Notes: a model not told the origin generated them from the sequence alone. 64,000 nucleotides of DNA from Streptomyces sp. DI166 (GCF_900091315.1 NZ_FLSP01000010.1:62001-126000), one strand, 5' to 3'. Counted from the stretch's first letter, positions 1 through 8,718 are shown. Translations and numbers: made by a program.

Positions 1-202
1 CGGCCGTGGGACCGAAGTGGCTGCGGATGATCCCCTGCAGGTTCTCCGTGTAGTCGTCCTCGCCGTAGGCGACCTGGTGGCCGCCGTTGGCGAGGGCGAG
101 CGCGGCGAGGACCTCCGGGTGGGCGCCGGCGTAGTTGTCGCTGGCGAATCCGCGGACCTCCGGGTCGTGGTGGCGACGCGCATCGGTCTTCGGGGGGTTC
201 AC
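1..202 (-). CDS. Low-specificity L-threonine aldolase, N-terminal part
   Basis: Partial gene: about 67 codons are visible and the rest lies beyond the left edge. The start of a PLP-dependent threonine aldolase is recognisable from FASDNYAGAHPEVL and the following HQVAYGEDDYT segment, both typical of the family N-terminus. These enzymes cleave threonine or allo-threonine to glycine and acetaldehyde in the cytoplasm. The GTG start overlaps the TGA of the upstream SDR gene (GTGA), so translation is probably coupled. It appears to be the last visible gene of a DUF6421-SDR-aldolase operon. The catalytic lysine is outside the window. Confidence 0.8.
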   Translation of the reverse strand, partial: MNPPKTDARRHHDPEVRGFASDNYAGAHPEVLAALALANGGHQVAYGEDDYTENLQGIIRSHFGPTA

Positions 203-951
203 GGCTTCTCGGTGAGCCACAGACGCTGTCCGTTCACTTCCGCGGCGGGCTTGTCCCAGACGCCGGTGATGGCCTCGGCGAGGTCCTTCACGTCGGTGAA
301 GCCCGCGAACTTCGCGTTGGGCCGCTCGGCACGCATCGCGTCGTGGACCAACGCCTTGACCACCAGGATGGCAGCCGCCGACGTCGGGCCCTCGGCGCCC
401 CCGGCCTTGCGGAAGGCGTCGGCCAGCGCCAGCGTCCACGCCTCGGCGGCGGCCTTGGCGGCGGCGTACGCGGCGTTGCCCGCGGTGGGCTTGGACGCGC
501 CGGCGGCACTGATCAGCAGGTACCGGCCGCGCTCACTGCGCTGCAGCCCCTCGAAGAAGGCCAGCGAGGTGTGCTGGACGGTACGGATGAGCAGCAGCTC
601 AAGGAAGTCCCAGTCGTCCAGGCTGGTCTTGACGAAGGTCTCGCTGCCCCGCCAGCCGCCGACCAGATGGACCAGGCCGTCGATCCGGCCGAACTCCTTC
701 TCGGTCCGGGCGGCCCAGTCCTTGGTGGCGTCCAGGTCGAGCAGGTCGACCGGCTCACCGGTGACGGTGGCGCCGCCCCCGGCGTAGCGGGCCGCGTCGA
801 CGGCCTCCGCCAGCCGCTCGGGGTCGTTGTCGGCGCCGACGACGGTGGCGCCCGCCTCGGCCAGCTTGAGCAGGGTCGCCCGGCCCGCCGGTCCGCCCGC
901 CCCGGCCACCGCGATCACCGCACCGCTGAGCGGCCCGTTCCCGTTCGCCAT
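199..951 (-). CDS. SDR family NAD(P)-dependent oxidoreductase
   Basis: Short-chain dehydrogenase of 250 aa, the usual family length. The Rossmann glycine motif is AVAGAGGPAGRA near the N-terminus. The catalytic Ser lies in YLLISAAGA, and Tyr and Lys lie in YAAAKAAAEAW. The substrate is unknown. I chose the ATG at 951 because AGGAGG stands 5 bases before it. An in-frame GTG at 990 overlaps the DUF6421 stop and would add 13 residues, but has no comparable ribosome binding site. It sits between DUF6421 and a threonine aldolase in one operon, so a role in amino-alcohol or amino-acid metabolism is possible but is inference only. Confidence 0.85.
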   Translation of the reverse strand: MANGNGPLSGAVIAVAGAGGPAGRATLLKLAEAGATVVGADNDPERLAEAVDAARYAGGGATVTGEPVDLLDLDATKDWAARTEKEFGRIDGLVHLVGGWRGSETFVKTSLDDWDFLELLLIRTVQHTSLAFFEGLQRSERGRYLLISAAGASKPTAGNAAYAAAKAAAEAWTLALADAFRKAGGAEGPTSAAAILVVKALVHDAMRAERPNAKFAGFTDVKDLAEAITGVWDKPAAEVNGQRLWLTEKP

Positions 952-986
952 CTTGCCCTCCTGAGCCGTGTCCTCGCTGAGGTCGC

Positions 987-2384
987 TCACGCGGCGACCC
1001 GCTCGGCGCTGTCCGCCGTGATGCCCTTGGCCGAGGCGATCACATTCTTGAGCTTCTTGGACAGGGCCTCATAGAACATGCTCAGGGGAAACTCGTCCGG
1101 AAGCACGTCATCGACGAGCTTGCGCGGCGGCAGGGACAGGTCCATGGCGTCCGGACCCTTGGCCCACTTGGAGCCGGGGTGCGGGGCGAGGTAGGTGGAG
1201 ACCAGCTCGTAGCCGGCGAACCAGTGCACGAGCTTGGGACGGTCGATGCCGTCGCGGTAGAGCTTCTCGATCTCGGCGCACAGCTCGTTGGTGACCTGCG
1301 GGGCGCGCTGCCAGTCGATGAAGAGCTTGTTGTCGGTCCAGCGCACCACGTCGTGCTTGTGCAGGTAGGCGAAGAGCAGCTGGCCGCCCAGGCCGTCGTA
1401 GTTGCGGTTGCGGTCGCCGGTGACCGGGAAGCGGAACATCCGGTCGAACAGCACCGCGTACTGCACGTCACGGGCCTGCGGGACGCCTTCGGCCTCCAGC
1501 TTCACGGCCTCCTTGAAGGCGGTGAGGTCGCAGCGCAGCTCCTCCAGGCCGTACATCCAGAACGGCTGGCGCTGCTTGATCATGAAGGGGTCGAAGGGCA
1601 GGTCGCCGTGGCTGTGGGTGCGGTCGTGGACCATGTCCCACAGGACGAAGGCCTCCTCGCAGCGCTTCTGGTCGTGGACCATCGCGGCGATGTCCTCGGG
1701 CAGCTCCAGGCCGAGGATGTCGACGGCGGCGTCGGTGACCCGGCGGAAGCGGGCGGCCTCGCGGTCGCAGAAGATACCGCCCCAGGTGAATCGTTCCGGC
1801 GCCTCGCGCACGGCGATCGTCTCGGGGAAGAGCACCGCGGAGTTGGTGTCGTACCCGGAGGTGAAGTCCTCGAACTTGATGCCGCAGAACAGCGGGTTGT
1901 CGTAGCGGGTGCGCTCCAGTTCGGCCAGCCAGTCGGGCCAGACCATGCGCAGCACGACCGCTTCGAGGTTGCGGTTCGGGTTGCCGTTCTGCGTGTACAT
2001 GGGGAAGACCACCAGGTGCTGGAGGCCGTCCACGCGGTTCGCGGCGGGGTGGAAGACCATCAGGGAGTCCAGGAAGTCCGGCACCTCGAAGCCGCCCTCG
2101 GCCCACCGGTTCAGGTCCTTCACCAGGGCCTGGTGGTAGTCCGCGTCGTGCGGCAGCAGGGGCGACAGCTCGTCGACGGCCTTCGCGACGCGGGCCACGG
2201 CGGCCTCGGCGTCGGCGACGGCCGGGGCGCCCTCGGCCTCGAAGTCGATCGACCCGTCGGCGGACTGCCATGGCCGGATCTGCTCCACGGCATCCTTGAG
2301 CACGGGCCAAGCAGGGTGTTCCACCACCCTGGCCACAGGAGAAACCTTCTCCCCCACACCCGACTGCACAAGAATTTCCGTCAT
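987..2384 (-). CDS. DUF6421 family protein
   Basis: Protein of 465 aa that I recognise as the actinobacterial DUF6421 family; function unknown. It has no signal peptide or membrane segment. Histidine- and acid-rich stretches such as LWDMVHDRTHSHGDLPFDPF suggest a metal site, but that is only a guess. The start at 2384 follows GGAGG with good spacing; the open frame continues 53 codons upstream through sequence that looks like leader rather than protein. It is the first gene of the operon with an SDR and a threonine aldolase. A strong inverted repeat lies in the leader just ahead of the ribosome binding site. Confidence 0.8.
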   Translation of the reverse strand: MTEILVQSGVGEKVSPVARVVEHPAWPVLKDAVEQIRPWQSADGSIDFEAEGAPAVADAEAAVARVAKAVDELSPLLPHDADYHQALVKDLNRWAEGGFEVPDFLDSLMVFHPAANRVDGLQHLVVFPMYTQNGNPNRNLEAVVLRMVWPDWLAELERTRYDNPLFCGIKFEDFTSGYDTNSAVLFPETIAVREAPERFTWGGIFCDREAARFRRVTDAAVDILGLELPEDIAAMVHDQKRCEEAFVLWDMVHDRTHSHGDLPFDPFMIKQRQPFWMYGLEELRCDLTAFKEAVKLEAEGVPQARDVQYAVLFDRMFRFPVTGDRNRNYDGLGGQLLFAYLHKHDVVRWTDNKLFIDWQRAPQVTNELCAEIEKLYRDGIDRPKLVHWFAGYELVSTYLAPHPGSKWAKGPDAMDLSLPPRKLVDDVLPDEFPLSMFYEALSKKLKNVIASAKGITADSAERVAA

Positions 2385-2400
2385 GTCCCATCCTCCACTG

Positions 2401-2442
2401 GAGAACCTCGTGTAGAGACACCGTACGCACACGAGGTTTCTC
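2401..2442 (-). promoter_or_regulatory. Leader hairpin or operator before DUF6421
   Basis: The arms AACCTCGTGT (2404-2413) and ACACGAGGTT (2429-2438) are perfectly complementary around a 15-base loop. Pairing continues outward through GAG/CTC with a one-base bulge. On the transcribed strand the stem ends only a few bases before the GGAGG of the DUF6421 gene. It could be an RNA hairpin affecting initiation or a two-half-site operator. Confidence 0.55.
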
Positions 2443-2777
2443 TCAGCAAGAGGGACCTCGGGAAAATATCCTGCATCACCCCCACCGTCGCCGCATTTTT
2501 TCCTGCGAGATGGGGTAGAGGCACTCTTACGGGGTAAGCGCAATGGGCCGCCCGGTCAATGCGCCGCGGACTCGCCCACGGCCGGGTGACGCCCGGTCCC
2601 CGCCCCGTACCGGTGCCCGCCAGGTACTGGCCGGATCCATCCGCCCATCGGGCCGATCCGCCGTGTACGCACGGGTTTCATCCGGGGTCCCGGCGGCTAG
2701 GCTGCGCCTGCCGCGCGAACGTCGCGTTCCGGTCGTACGCGCGCGCCGAGCCGCCGTCGACGGAAGCGAGTCGAACC

Positions 2778-3461
2778 TTGAACTTCCTTACCATCGGTCA
2801 CCGCGGAGTCATGGGTGTCGAACCCGAGAACACCCTCCGATCCTTCGTCGCCGCCCAGCACTCCGGCCTCGACGTCATCGAACTCGATCTGCACCTAAGC
2901 AAGGACGGCCATCTCGTCGTCATGCACGACACCGAAGTGGACCGCACGACCGACGGAAGCGGCCCCATCGCCGAGAAGACCCTCGCCGAGCTGCGCGCCC
3001 TGGACGCGGGCAAGGGCGAGCGGGTGCCGGTCTTCGAGGAGGTGCTGGACGCGGTGACGGCACCGCTCCAGGCCGAGATCAAGGACGTGGCGGCGGCGCG
3101 GGCGCTGGCGGAGGTGATGGAGCGGCGGGACCTGGTCTCCCGGGTGGAGGTGTCCTCGTTCCACGACGAGGCGGTCGCCGAGATCGCCCGGCTGGTGCCG
3201 GGGGTGCGCACCGCCCTGATCGGCAGCCGCTACGGCACCGACATCGTCGAGCGGGCCGTCGCCGTGGGCGCGGGCACGCTCTGCCTCAACATCCGCCGGA
3301 TCACCCTGGAAGTGGTGGAGGCGGCCCGCGAGGCGCAGCTCAAGGTCATCGGCTGGGTGGTGAACACCCAGGACCATCTGCGGCTCGTGCGCGCCCTGGA
3401 GCTGGACGGGGCGACCACCGACTTTCCGGAGATCAAGCGCACGGGCCGCTTCACGGCGTAA
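2778..3461 (+). CDS. Glycerophosphodiester phosphodiesterase
   Basis: GDPD-family enzyme of 227 aa that hydrolyses glycerophosphodiesters to glycerol-3-phosphate and an alcohol. The motifs are complete: GHRG with the catalytic His, PENTLRSF, the metal-binding Glu-x-Asp in VIELDLH, and the second His in VVMHD. No signal peptide is seen, so a cytoplasmic enzyme is likely. The TTG start gives NFLTIGHRG at the N-terminus, as expected for the family. The open frame extends further upstream, but that part is Arg/Pro rich and not family-like. It converges on the GNAT gene with 9 bases between stops. Confidence 0.85.
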   Translation: MNFLTIGHRGVMGVEPENTLRSFVAAQHSGLDVIELDLHLSKDGHLVVMHDTEVDRTTDGSGPIAEKTLAELRALDAGKGERVPVFEEVLDAVTAPLQAEIKDVAAARALAEVMERRDLVSRVEVSSFHDEAVAEIARLVPGVRTALIGSRYGTDIVERAVAVGAGTLCLNIRRITLEVVEAAREAQLKVIGWVVNTQDHLRLVRALELDGATTDFPEIKRTGRFTA

Positions 3462-3470
3462 GGGGCGGCG

Positions 3471-4007
3471 TCAGCCGAGTTCCTTGGTGAGCAGCTCGAA
3501 CTGCAGGTCGTCGCGCTGCGGGATGCCGAACCGCTCGTCGCCGTACGGGAACGGCGTCATCCGTCCCGTACGGCGGTAGCCGCGCCGCTCGTACCAGGCG
3601 ATGAGGTCCTCGCGCACGGAGATCACCGTCATGTGCATCTCGGTGACGCCCCACTCCTCGCGGGCGGTCCGCTCGGCCTCCGCTATGACGGTCTTGCCCA
3701 GGCCCCCGCCCTGCAGGGTGGGGCTGACCGCGAACATGCCGAAGTAGGCGTGCCTGCCGCGGTGCTCCAGCTGGCAGCAGGCGACGATCGTGCCGTCCCG
3801 CTCCACCGTCAGCAGTCTGCTGTCCGGCGACTTGATGACCTCCAGCACGCCCTCCGGGTCCGTGCGCTGGCCTTCGAGAATGTCCGCCTCGGTGGTCCAG
3901 CCGGCCCTGCTGGAGTCGCCGCGGTAGGCCGACTCGATCAGCGCCACCAGCGCGTCCACATCGGCGTCGGTGGCGTCCCGGAAGGTCAGTGCGGCGGCGG
4001 TCTCCAT
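3471..4007 (-). CDS. GNAT family N-acetyltransferase
   Basis: Acetyltransferase of 178 aa. The acetyl-CoA binding region is recognisable as FAVSPTLQGGGLGKTVIAEAE (motif A, with the Q/R-x-x-G-x-G/A pattern), followed by the motif B region WYERRGYRRTGR near residues 140-150. The start has GGAG 6 bases upstream. The acceptor substrate cannot be predicted. The gene converges on the phosphodiesterase and is divergent from the VOC gene at 4079. Confidence 0.85.
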   Translation of the reverse strand: METAAALTFRDATDADVDALVALIESAYRGDSSRAGWTTEADILEGQRTDPEGVLEVIKSPDSRLLTVERDGTIVACCQLEHRGRHAYFGMFAVSPTLQGGGLGKTVIAEAERTAREEWGVTEMHMTVISVREDLIAWYERRGYRRTGRMTPFPYGDERFGIPQRDDLQFELLTKELG

Positions 4008-4064
4008 CGGTGTCTCCAGCTTCTCGGCGCTGCGCGAACAGGGACGAGAGTATCCCGGGCCCGT

Positions 4065-4070
4065 TAGGCT
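4065..4070 (+). promoter_or_regulatory. -10 box TAGGCT, leaderless VOC gene
   Basis: TAGGCT lies 8 bases before the ATG at 4079 and there is no Shine-Dalgarno sequence. This spacing fits transcription starting at or near the start codon. Confidence 0.5.
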
Positions 4071-4078
4071 CCCGGATC

Positions 4079-4471
4079 ATGGTGCATGTACTCAGCAGCC
4101 GAATCCTGCTCCGTCCCGTCGACCCCGACCGCACCCGCGCCTTCTACGGCGAACAGCTCGGCCTCGCCATCCAGCGCGAGTTCGGCACCGGCCCCGAACG
4201 GGGCACCGTCTACTTCCTCGGCGGCGGCTTCCTGGAGGTCTCCGGCCGCTCCGAGACCCCGCCCTCCCCCGCGCTCCAGCTCTGGCTCCAGGTCGAGGAC
4301 GCGGCGGCGGCGCACGAGGAGCTCACGGCCAAGGGCGTGGAGATCCTGCGTCCGCCGGTGCGTGAGCCGTGGGGCCTGATCGAGATGTGGATCGCCGATC
4401 CGGACGGCACCCGGATCGCGCTGGTGGAGACGCCGAAGGACCATCCGCTGCGATACCGGCCGGGCATCTGA
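4079..4471 (+). CDS. VOC family protein (glyoxalase/bleomycin-resistance fold)
   Basis: Single VOC domain protein of 130 aa. The N-terminal half has the typical DRTRAFYGEQLGLA helix and the C-terminal half ends with GLIEMWIADPDGTRIALVE, the usual metal-ligand Glu region. The reaction cannot be inferred; these proteins include isomerases, dioxygenases and drug-binding proteins. There is no ribosome binding site, and a TAGGCT box 8 bases upstream suggests a leaderless transcript. A second VOC gene follows 88 bases downstream, but I see no evidence of co-transcription. Confidence 0.85.
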   Translation: MVHVLSSRILLRPVDPDRTRAFYGEQLGLAIQREFGTGPERGTVYFLGGGFLEVSGRSETPPSPALQLWLQVEDAAAAHEELTAKGVEILRPPVREPWGLIEMWIADPDGTRIALVETPKDHPLRYRPGI

Positions 4472-4559
4472 GGGGTCGGCGGACCCTCGCTTTCCGATGG
4501 CCCGGCCGCGGTGCCGGGCTTAGCGTGCTTCAAGGGGTCCGCCGCTCGGAAGGAACGCC

Positions 4560-5327
4560 ATGAAGCTCGACAAGCCGGTGATCGGCGGGCCCTGCTGGAC
4601 CGAGCTGGGGACCAGTGACCTGGACGGCGCCCAGCGGTTCTACCACCGGCTCTTCGGCTGGCGCTCCGAGACGGACCCGCGCCAGGAGGCGGGCGGCTAC
4701 ACGGTGGCCCACCTCGGGGACGCGGCGGTCGCCGCGCTGGCCCCGCTGTACCAGGAGTCCCAGCCCGTCGCCTGGAACGTGTCCTTCCTGGTGGCCGACG
4801 CAGACGCCACCGCCGCCCAGGCCGAGGCTTCGGGGGCGACGGTACTGGTCGGGCCGATGGACGTGTTCGACGTGGGCCGTTTCGTGGTGGTCCTCGACCC
4901 GACGGGGGCCGCCTTCCAGCTGTGGGAGGCCCGTACCTTCCCGGGCGCCGGCCTGTTCAACGCGCCCGGCACGCTCGGCTGGGTGGAGCTGATGACCCGC
5001 GCCCCCGAACGCGCCATCGCCTTCTACCGCGCCCTGTTCGGCTGGAGCGTCAACGCCTCCCCGCACTACACGCAATGGGGCATCGAGGGCGCCGACTTCG
5101 GCGGCATGGTCACCATGGACGAGAAGTTCCCGCACGAGGTGCCCGCACACTGGCTGCCGTACTTCGCCGTCGCGGACGTGGACGAGAGCGCGGCGAAGGC
5201 GACGGAGGCGGGCGGCAGCGCGCTGATGGAACCCACGACCGTGGCCGACGGCCCGCGCATCGCCGTACTGCGCGATCCGCAGGGCGCGATGTTCGGGGTG
5301 TACCGGGCCGGGGACTACGCGGACTGA
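4560..5327 (+). CDS. Two-domain VOC family protein
   Basis: Tandem VOC protein of 255 aa. Domain one spans roughly residues 8-120 (GTSDLDGAQRFYHRLFGW to VVVLDPTGAAFQLWEAR). Domain two spans about 130-250 (ELMTRAPERAIAFYRALFGW to RIAVLRDPQGAMFGVY). Such duplicated VOC proteins are common in Streptomyces, often annotated as hydroxylase or glyoxalase-like, usually without known substrate. The ATG has GGAAGGA upstream. It follows the single-domain VOC gene in the same direction. Confidence 0.85.
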   Translation: MKLDKPVIGGPCWTELGTSDLDGAQRFYHRLFGWRSETDPRQEAGGYTVAHLGDAAVAALAPLYQESQPVAWNVSFLVADADATAAQAEASGATVLVGPMDVFDVGRFVVVLDPTGAAFQLWEARTFPGAGLFNAPGTLGWVELMTRAPERAIAFYRALFGWSVNASPHYTQWGIEGADFGGMVTMDEKFPHEVPAHWLPYFAVADVDESAAKATEAGGSALMEPTTVADGPRIAVLRDPQGAMFGVYRAGDYAD

Positions 5328-5461
5328 GGTGCCCGGAGCGGGTGCCGTGCTCCCCCGCATGCCCCCCGTGTACATCCTTGCGCTCGCGTGCGCGCCGCGT
5401 GGTGCGGGCATTCTCCGACCGACCGCGGGCCAGAGCCCGCACCGTCGAGCGGGGAGGGCGT

Positions 5462-5989
5462 GTGCATCTACCGGCTTCGCCCGGCTGGCTGCTGGTCGCG
5501 CTGTGCGCGGCCACCGGCGCCTACTGCCTGCTGCGCATGCGCAGCGATGTCGAGGAACAGCGCCGGGCCGCGGGCGGCGAGGCGCTGATGGGCTTCGGGA
5601 TGGCCGCGATGGCCGTGCCCGCGGCCGTGTTCACCCCGCCGCGGTGGGCCTGGCCGGTCTACGCGGTGGTGTTCGGCGCGGCGGCGCTGCACGCCCTGTG
5701 GGCGGCCCGGACCAGCGCCCACCACCGGCACCACCTGGTCGGCACCGCCGCGATGGTCTACATGGCGCTCGCGATGGCGGCCTCCCCCGGGCACGGCGGC
5801 TCCGGCGTTGCGCCGGTGACCGGCGCGCTGCTGCTCTACTTCACCGGATACGTGCTGCTCACCGGGGTCCGGCTGGTGCCGGTCGGGGCGGGCGGTACGG
5901 CCGTACGGCTCGGTGACCGGCCGGAGTTGGCGCGCGCCTGCCGGCTGTCGATGGGGATCGCCATGGTCGCCATGCTGCTGACGATGTGA
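5462..5989 (+). CDS. DUF5134 domain-containing membrane protein
   Basis: Small integral membrane protein of 175 aa, recognised as DUF5134, an actinobacterial family of unknown function. I count about five hydrophobic segments, beginning with PGWLLVALCAATGAYCLL and ending with MGIAMVAMLLTM. A His-rich cytoplasmic or lumenal patch (SAHHRHHLVG) lies in the middle, which may bind metal. The GTG start is preceded by GGGGAGG. The M56 metallopeptidase gene follows 70 bases downstream but seems to have its own promoter. Confidence 0.75.
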   Translation: MHLPASPGWLLVALCAATGAYCLLRMRSDVEEQRRAAGGEALMGFGMAAMAVPAAVFTPPRWAWPVYAVVFGAAALHALWAARTSAHHRHHLVGTAAMVYMALAMAASPGHGGSGVAPVTGALLLYFTGYVLLTGVRLVPVGAGGTAVRLGDRPELARACRLSMGIAMVAMLLTM

Positions 5990-6047
5990 AACCGTGGTCT
6001 GTGTCACTTGGCTGTTCGGCCCGTACCCCTGAGCGGCACGCCGCTCA

Positions 6048-6053
6048 TAGGCT
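6048..6053 (+). promoter_or_regulatory. -10 box TAGGCT, leaderless M56 gene
   Basis: TAGGCT lies 6 bases before the ATG at 6060, with no Shine-Dalgarno sequence between. It is the same hexamer as before the VOC gene at 4079. Confidence 0.5.
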
Positions 6054-6059
6054 GATCCC

Positions 6060-6995
6060 ATGATGGTCCCCGCGGCACTGTTGCTGCTCGCCGCTCTGAC
6101 CGCCGTGGTCGCCCCCCGGTTCCTGCACCGGGCCGACTGGCCCGACCGGGAACCGGTGGTCGCGCTGTGGGCGTGGCAGTGCGTCGTGGCGGCCGTCCTG
6201 CTGTGCTGCGCGCTGTCGATGACGCTCAGCGCCGCGGCGGCCTGGCAGGCGGTGCGCGGCCATGTGTTCGCCCCGGCACCGAGCGCGGTGGTGGACGCGT
6301 ACGCCCTCGGCGTGAGGGGTCCCTGGGCGGCGCTCACCGCGGTGACGCTGGCCTGTGGCGGGATCTGGACCGGGGCGATGCTGGTCCGCGAGATCGTACT
6401 GGCCCGGGCCCGGCGTCGGCGCCGACGGGCCGAACTCCTCTTCCGCGCACCGCTGTTGCCCGGCGAGGAGCCCGGTCCCGAGCGGCGCCTGGTGGTCCTG
6501 GAGGGCGAGCGCCCGGATGCCTGGTGGCTGCCCGGCCCGTCACCGCGGCTGGTGGTCACCACGGCGGCGCTGCGCCGCCTGAAGGGGCGGCAGCTGGACG
6601 CCGTGATCGCCCATGAGCAGGGGCACGCCCGGGCGCGGCACGACTGGCTGCTGCACTGCTCGGCCGCGCTGGCCGCCGGGTTCCCGCAGGTGCCGGTGTT
6701 CGCCGGGTTCCGGGACGAGATGCACCGGCTGGTCGAACTCGCCGCGGACGACATGGCCTCCCGCCGCTTCGGCCGCCTCACCACGGCACTGGCCCTGGTC
6801 GAACTCAACGAGGACCGGGGCGTGTTCGGCCCCACCCCGACCCAGGCCCACGTCCCTGAACGGGTCACCCGCCTCCTCACTCCCCCGGACCGCCTCCCCC
6901 CGTTCCGCCGCCTGCGGCTGACGGCGGCCGCGGCGCTGGTACCTGTGGTGCCGGTGCTGGTGACGTTCGTACCGGGGTTGCGGGCACTGGGGTAG
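6060..6995 (+). CDS. M56 family metallopeptidase
   Basis: Membrane zinc peptidase of 311 aa related to BlaR1/MecR1 peptidase domains. Hydrophobic segments at the N-terminus and near residues 40-65 and 85-115 are followed by a cytoplasmic domain with HEQGH (HExxH, about residue 183) and the downstream LAADDMAS region that supplies the third ligand. A final hydrophobic segment closes the protein. In actinobacteria such genes usually pair with a BlaI/MecI-type repressor, but none is adjacent here; the neighbour is DUF5134. Confidence 0.85.
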   Translation: MMVPAALLLLAALTAVVAPRFLHRADWPDREPVVALWAWQCVVAAVLLCCALSMTLSAAAAWQAVRGHVFAPAPSAVVDAYALGVRGPWAALTAVTLACGGIWTGAMLVREIVLARARRRRRRAELLFRAPLLPGEEPGPERRLVVLEGERPDAWWLPGPSPRLVVTTAALRRLKGRQLDAVIAHEQGHARARHDWLLHCSAALAAGFPQVPVFAGFRDEMHRLVELAADDMASRRFGRLTTALALVELNEDRGVFGPTPTQAHVPERVTRLLTPPDRLPPFRRLRLTAAAALVPVVPVLVTFVPGLRALG

Positions 6996-7133
6996 CAGGC
7001 CCGGGTTCCGTGGCTTTCAGGACGGGGTCGCGGACGCCCGGGGCCCGTTCCCGACGGTCGCCCCGCCCCCGCGCAGGCGTCACGCCCCCGCGTCCATTGG
7101 CCTCCGGCGCCCTCGGTCGGCGAGGATCGCAGT

Positions 7134-7826
7134 ATGCAGACGCAGTCCGTCGACTCCTCGCCCCGTATGTCGCTGCGCGGGCCCGCACTCGGCTGGGCGG
7201 GGGCGCTGACGCTGTGCTCCGTCCTGCTGCTGGCGCTGGTCGCGGCCCGGTGGCGTCCGCTCATGGACCTCGACGGTGACATCGCCGGGACCACGCACCG
7301 GTGGGCGGTCGCCGAGTCCGGCGTGACGCAGACGAACCGGATCCTGACGGACTGGGTCTGGGACCCCTGGACGATGCGGATCCTGTGCGCGGTCGCGGCG
7401 GTGTGGCTGATCTGGCGGTACGCGGCGCGATGGACGGCCCTGTGGCTCGCGCTGACCGTCCTCCTGGCCAACATCCTCCAGCAGGGCCTGAAGGCGGCTG
7501 TGGACCGCCCCCGCCCCGTGTGGCCCGACCCCGTCGACTCCGCGCACTACGCCGCCTTCCCCTCCGGCCACGCGATGACCGCCACGGTCGTCCTGGGCCT
7601 CCTGCTGTACCTGCTGCGCCACTACGGCGTCGGCCGGGCCCTGTGGTGCACGGCCGTGGCCGTGGCGGCGGTTTCCGTCGTCGGCGTCGGTCTGACCCGG
7701 GTGTGGCTCGGCGTGCACTGGACGAGCGATGTGATCGGCGGCTGGCTCATGGGCACCGCCGTGGTGGCACTGGCGATCGCCCTGCACCGGCGCCACCTGC
7801 GGCCTCGGGGATCAATGGAACCGTGA
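7134..7826 (+). CDS. PAP2 family phosphatase
   Basis: Membrane phosphatase of 230 aa. The three acid-phosphatase signature motifs are present: KAAVDRPRP (Lys and Arg), FPSGHAM (Ser-Gly-His), and a final motif in RVWLGVHWTSDVIGG (Arg, His, Asp). There are about five to six membrane segments. Family members dephosphorylate lipid phosphates such as phosphatidic acid or undecaprenyl diphosphate at the outer face. The exact substrate is unknown. No clear Shine-Dalgarno; the sequence before the ATG (GAGGAT at 6 bases) weakly resembles a -10 box. Confidence 0.85.
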   Translation: MQTQSVDSSPRMSLRGPALGWAGALTLCSVLLLALVAARWRPLMDLDGDIAGTTHRWAVAESGVTQTNRILTDWVWDPWTMRILCAVAAVWLIWRYAARWTALWLALTVLLANILQQGLKAAVDRPRPVWPDPVDSAHYAAFPSGHAMTATVVLGLLLYLLRHYGVGRALWCTAVAVAAVSVVGVGLTRVWLGVHWTSDVIGGWLMGTAVVALAIALHRRHLRPRGSMEP

Positions 7827-7928
7827 TTGCCGGTGAGAACGACGGTTCGTCGCGCCGCGCGAGCGCCGGGAGGCGCTTCACCGCCCGCTTGCCGCCGGCT
7901 GGACAGTCGCTGAGGTGGTCTCGGTCGG

Positions 7929-8711
7929 TCAGTCTGCTGTCGGGTCCTGTGGGACCTGCGCTCGCGTGAACCCGCTGCTCCGTTCCACTTTCGCCACGTG
8001 CAGCGTGTAGCTCTGGTACCACTCGGCTCGCCCGCGCTGTTGCGCCGCGCGGTGCTCGACATCGGTCCGCCACTTCGTGAGGGCGTCGGCGTCGCGGAAG
8101 TAGCTGACGGTGATGCCCAACCCGCCAGGAGTCTGCGCGTGGTCCGTCCCCAGGTACCCGGGGATGCCCTTCACCAGGTCTTCCAGGCGTGCGTCGGTCT
8201 CGCTGTAGCCGCTCTGGTCCTGGGTGCGCAAGGTAGTGAAGACAGCCATGCAGTAGGGGGGTTCATAGGCCTCGACGGGCACGGCAGGCGCTTCGGAGTG
8301 ACTGCTCACGGCGCCACCGTGAGGCGGGAGGCGCCGCCGTGCGTCCACCTCTATTTCGATCTTCATCCGTGGGTCGGCGAGACCGCACACGAGCATCGTG
8401 GCGGCCGGCCGAACGTCGCCGAAGCAGCGGCGCAGGACCGGCCAGCAGGGTTCGAAGTCCGCACGGTCGGGCAGCAGGTAGCGCACGCGCACCACGTCGG
8501 CAAAGGTGCACTTCGCCTCGGCCAGCGCGGCCTCGATGTTGCGCAGGCACTGCTCGGCCTGGTCCACCACGTCGTCGGAGATCGTCATGGTGGCGTAGTC
8601 GAATCCGGTCGTCCCGGATATGTGCACCCGGTCGCCGTCGACGACGGCCCGGGCGTAGCCGATCTGCTCCTCGAACGTCGAGCCGCTGAGGATCGCGTGT
8701 CGCTCCGTCAT
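7929..8711 (-). CDS. RidA-like domain fused to an antibiotic-biosynthesis-monooxygenase-type domain
   Basis: Fusion of 260 aa. Residues 1-130 form a full RidA/YjgF domain: YARAVVDGDRVHISGT, AEQCLRNIEAALAEA, and the C-terminal ATMLVCGLADPRMKIEIEVDA strand. After a linker, residues 150-250 form a dimeric alpha-beta barrel like ABM enzymes: YCMAVFTTLR, IPGYLGTDHAQTPGGLGITVSYFRDADALTKWR. RidA proteins deaminate reactive imines or bind small molecules; ABM domains are cofactor-free oxygenases or ligand binders. The joint substrate is unknown. The gene has its own leaderless-type promoter and is divergent from a broken LysR gene that probably once controlled it. Confidence 0.75.
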   Translation of the reverse strand: MTERHAILSGSTFEEQIGYARAVVDGDRVHISGTTGFDYATMTISDDVVDQAEQCLRNIEAALAEAKCTFADVVRVRYLLPDRADFEPCWPVLRRCFGDVRPAATMLVCGLADPRMKIEIEVDARRRLPPHGGAVSSHSEAPAVPVEAYEPPYCMAVFTTLRTQDQSGYSETDARLEDLVKGIPGYLGTDHAQTPGGLGITVSYFRDADALTKWRTDVEHRAAQQRGRAEWYQSYTLHVAKVERSSGFTRAQVPQDPTAD

Positions 8712-8718
8712 GCGCGGA

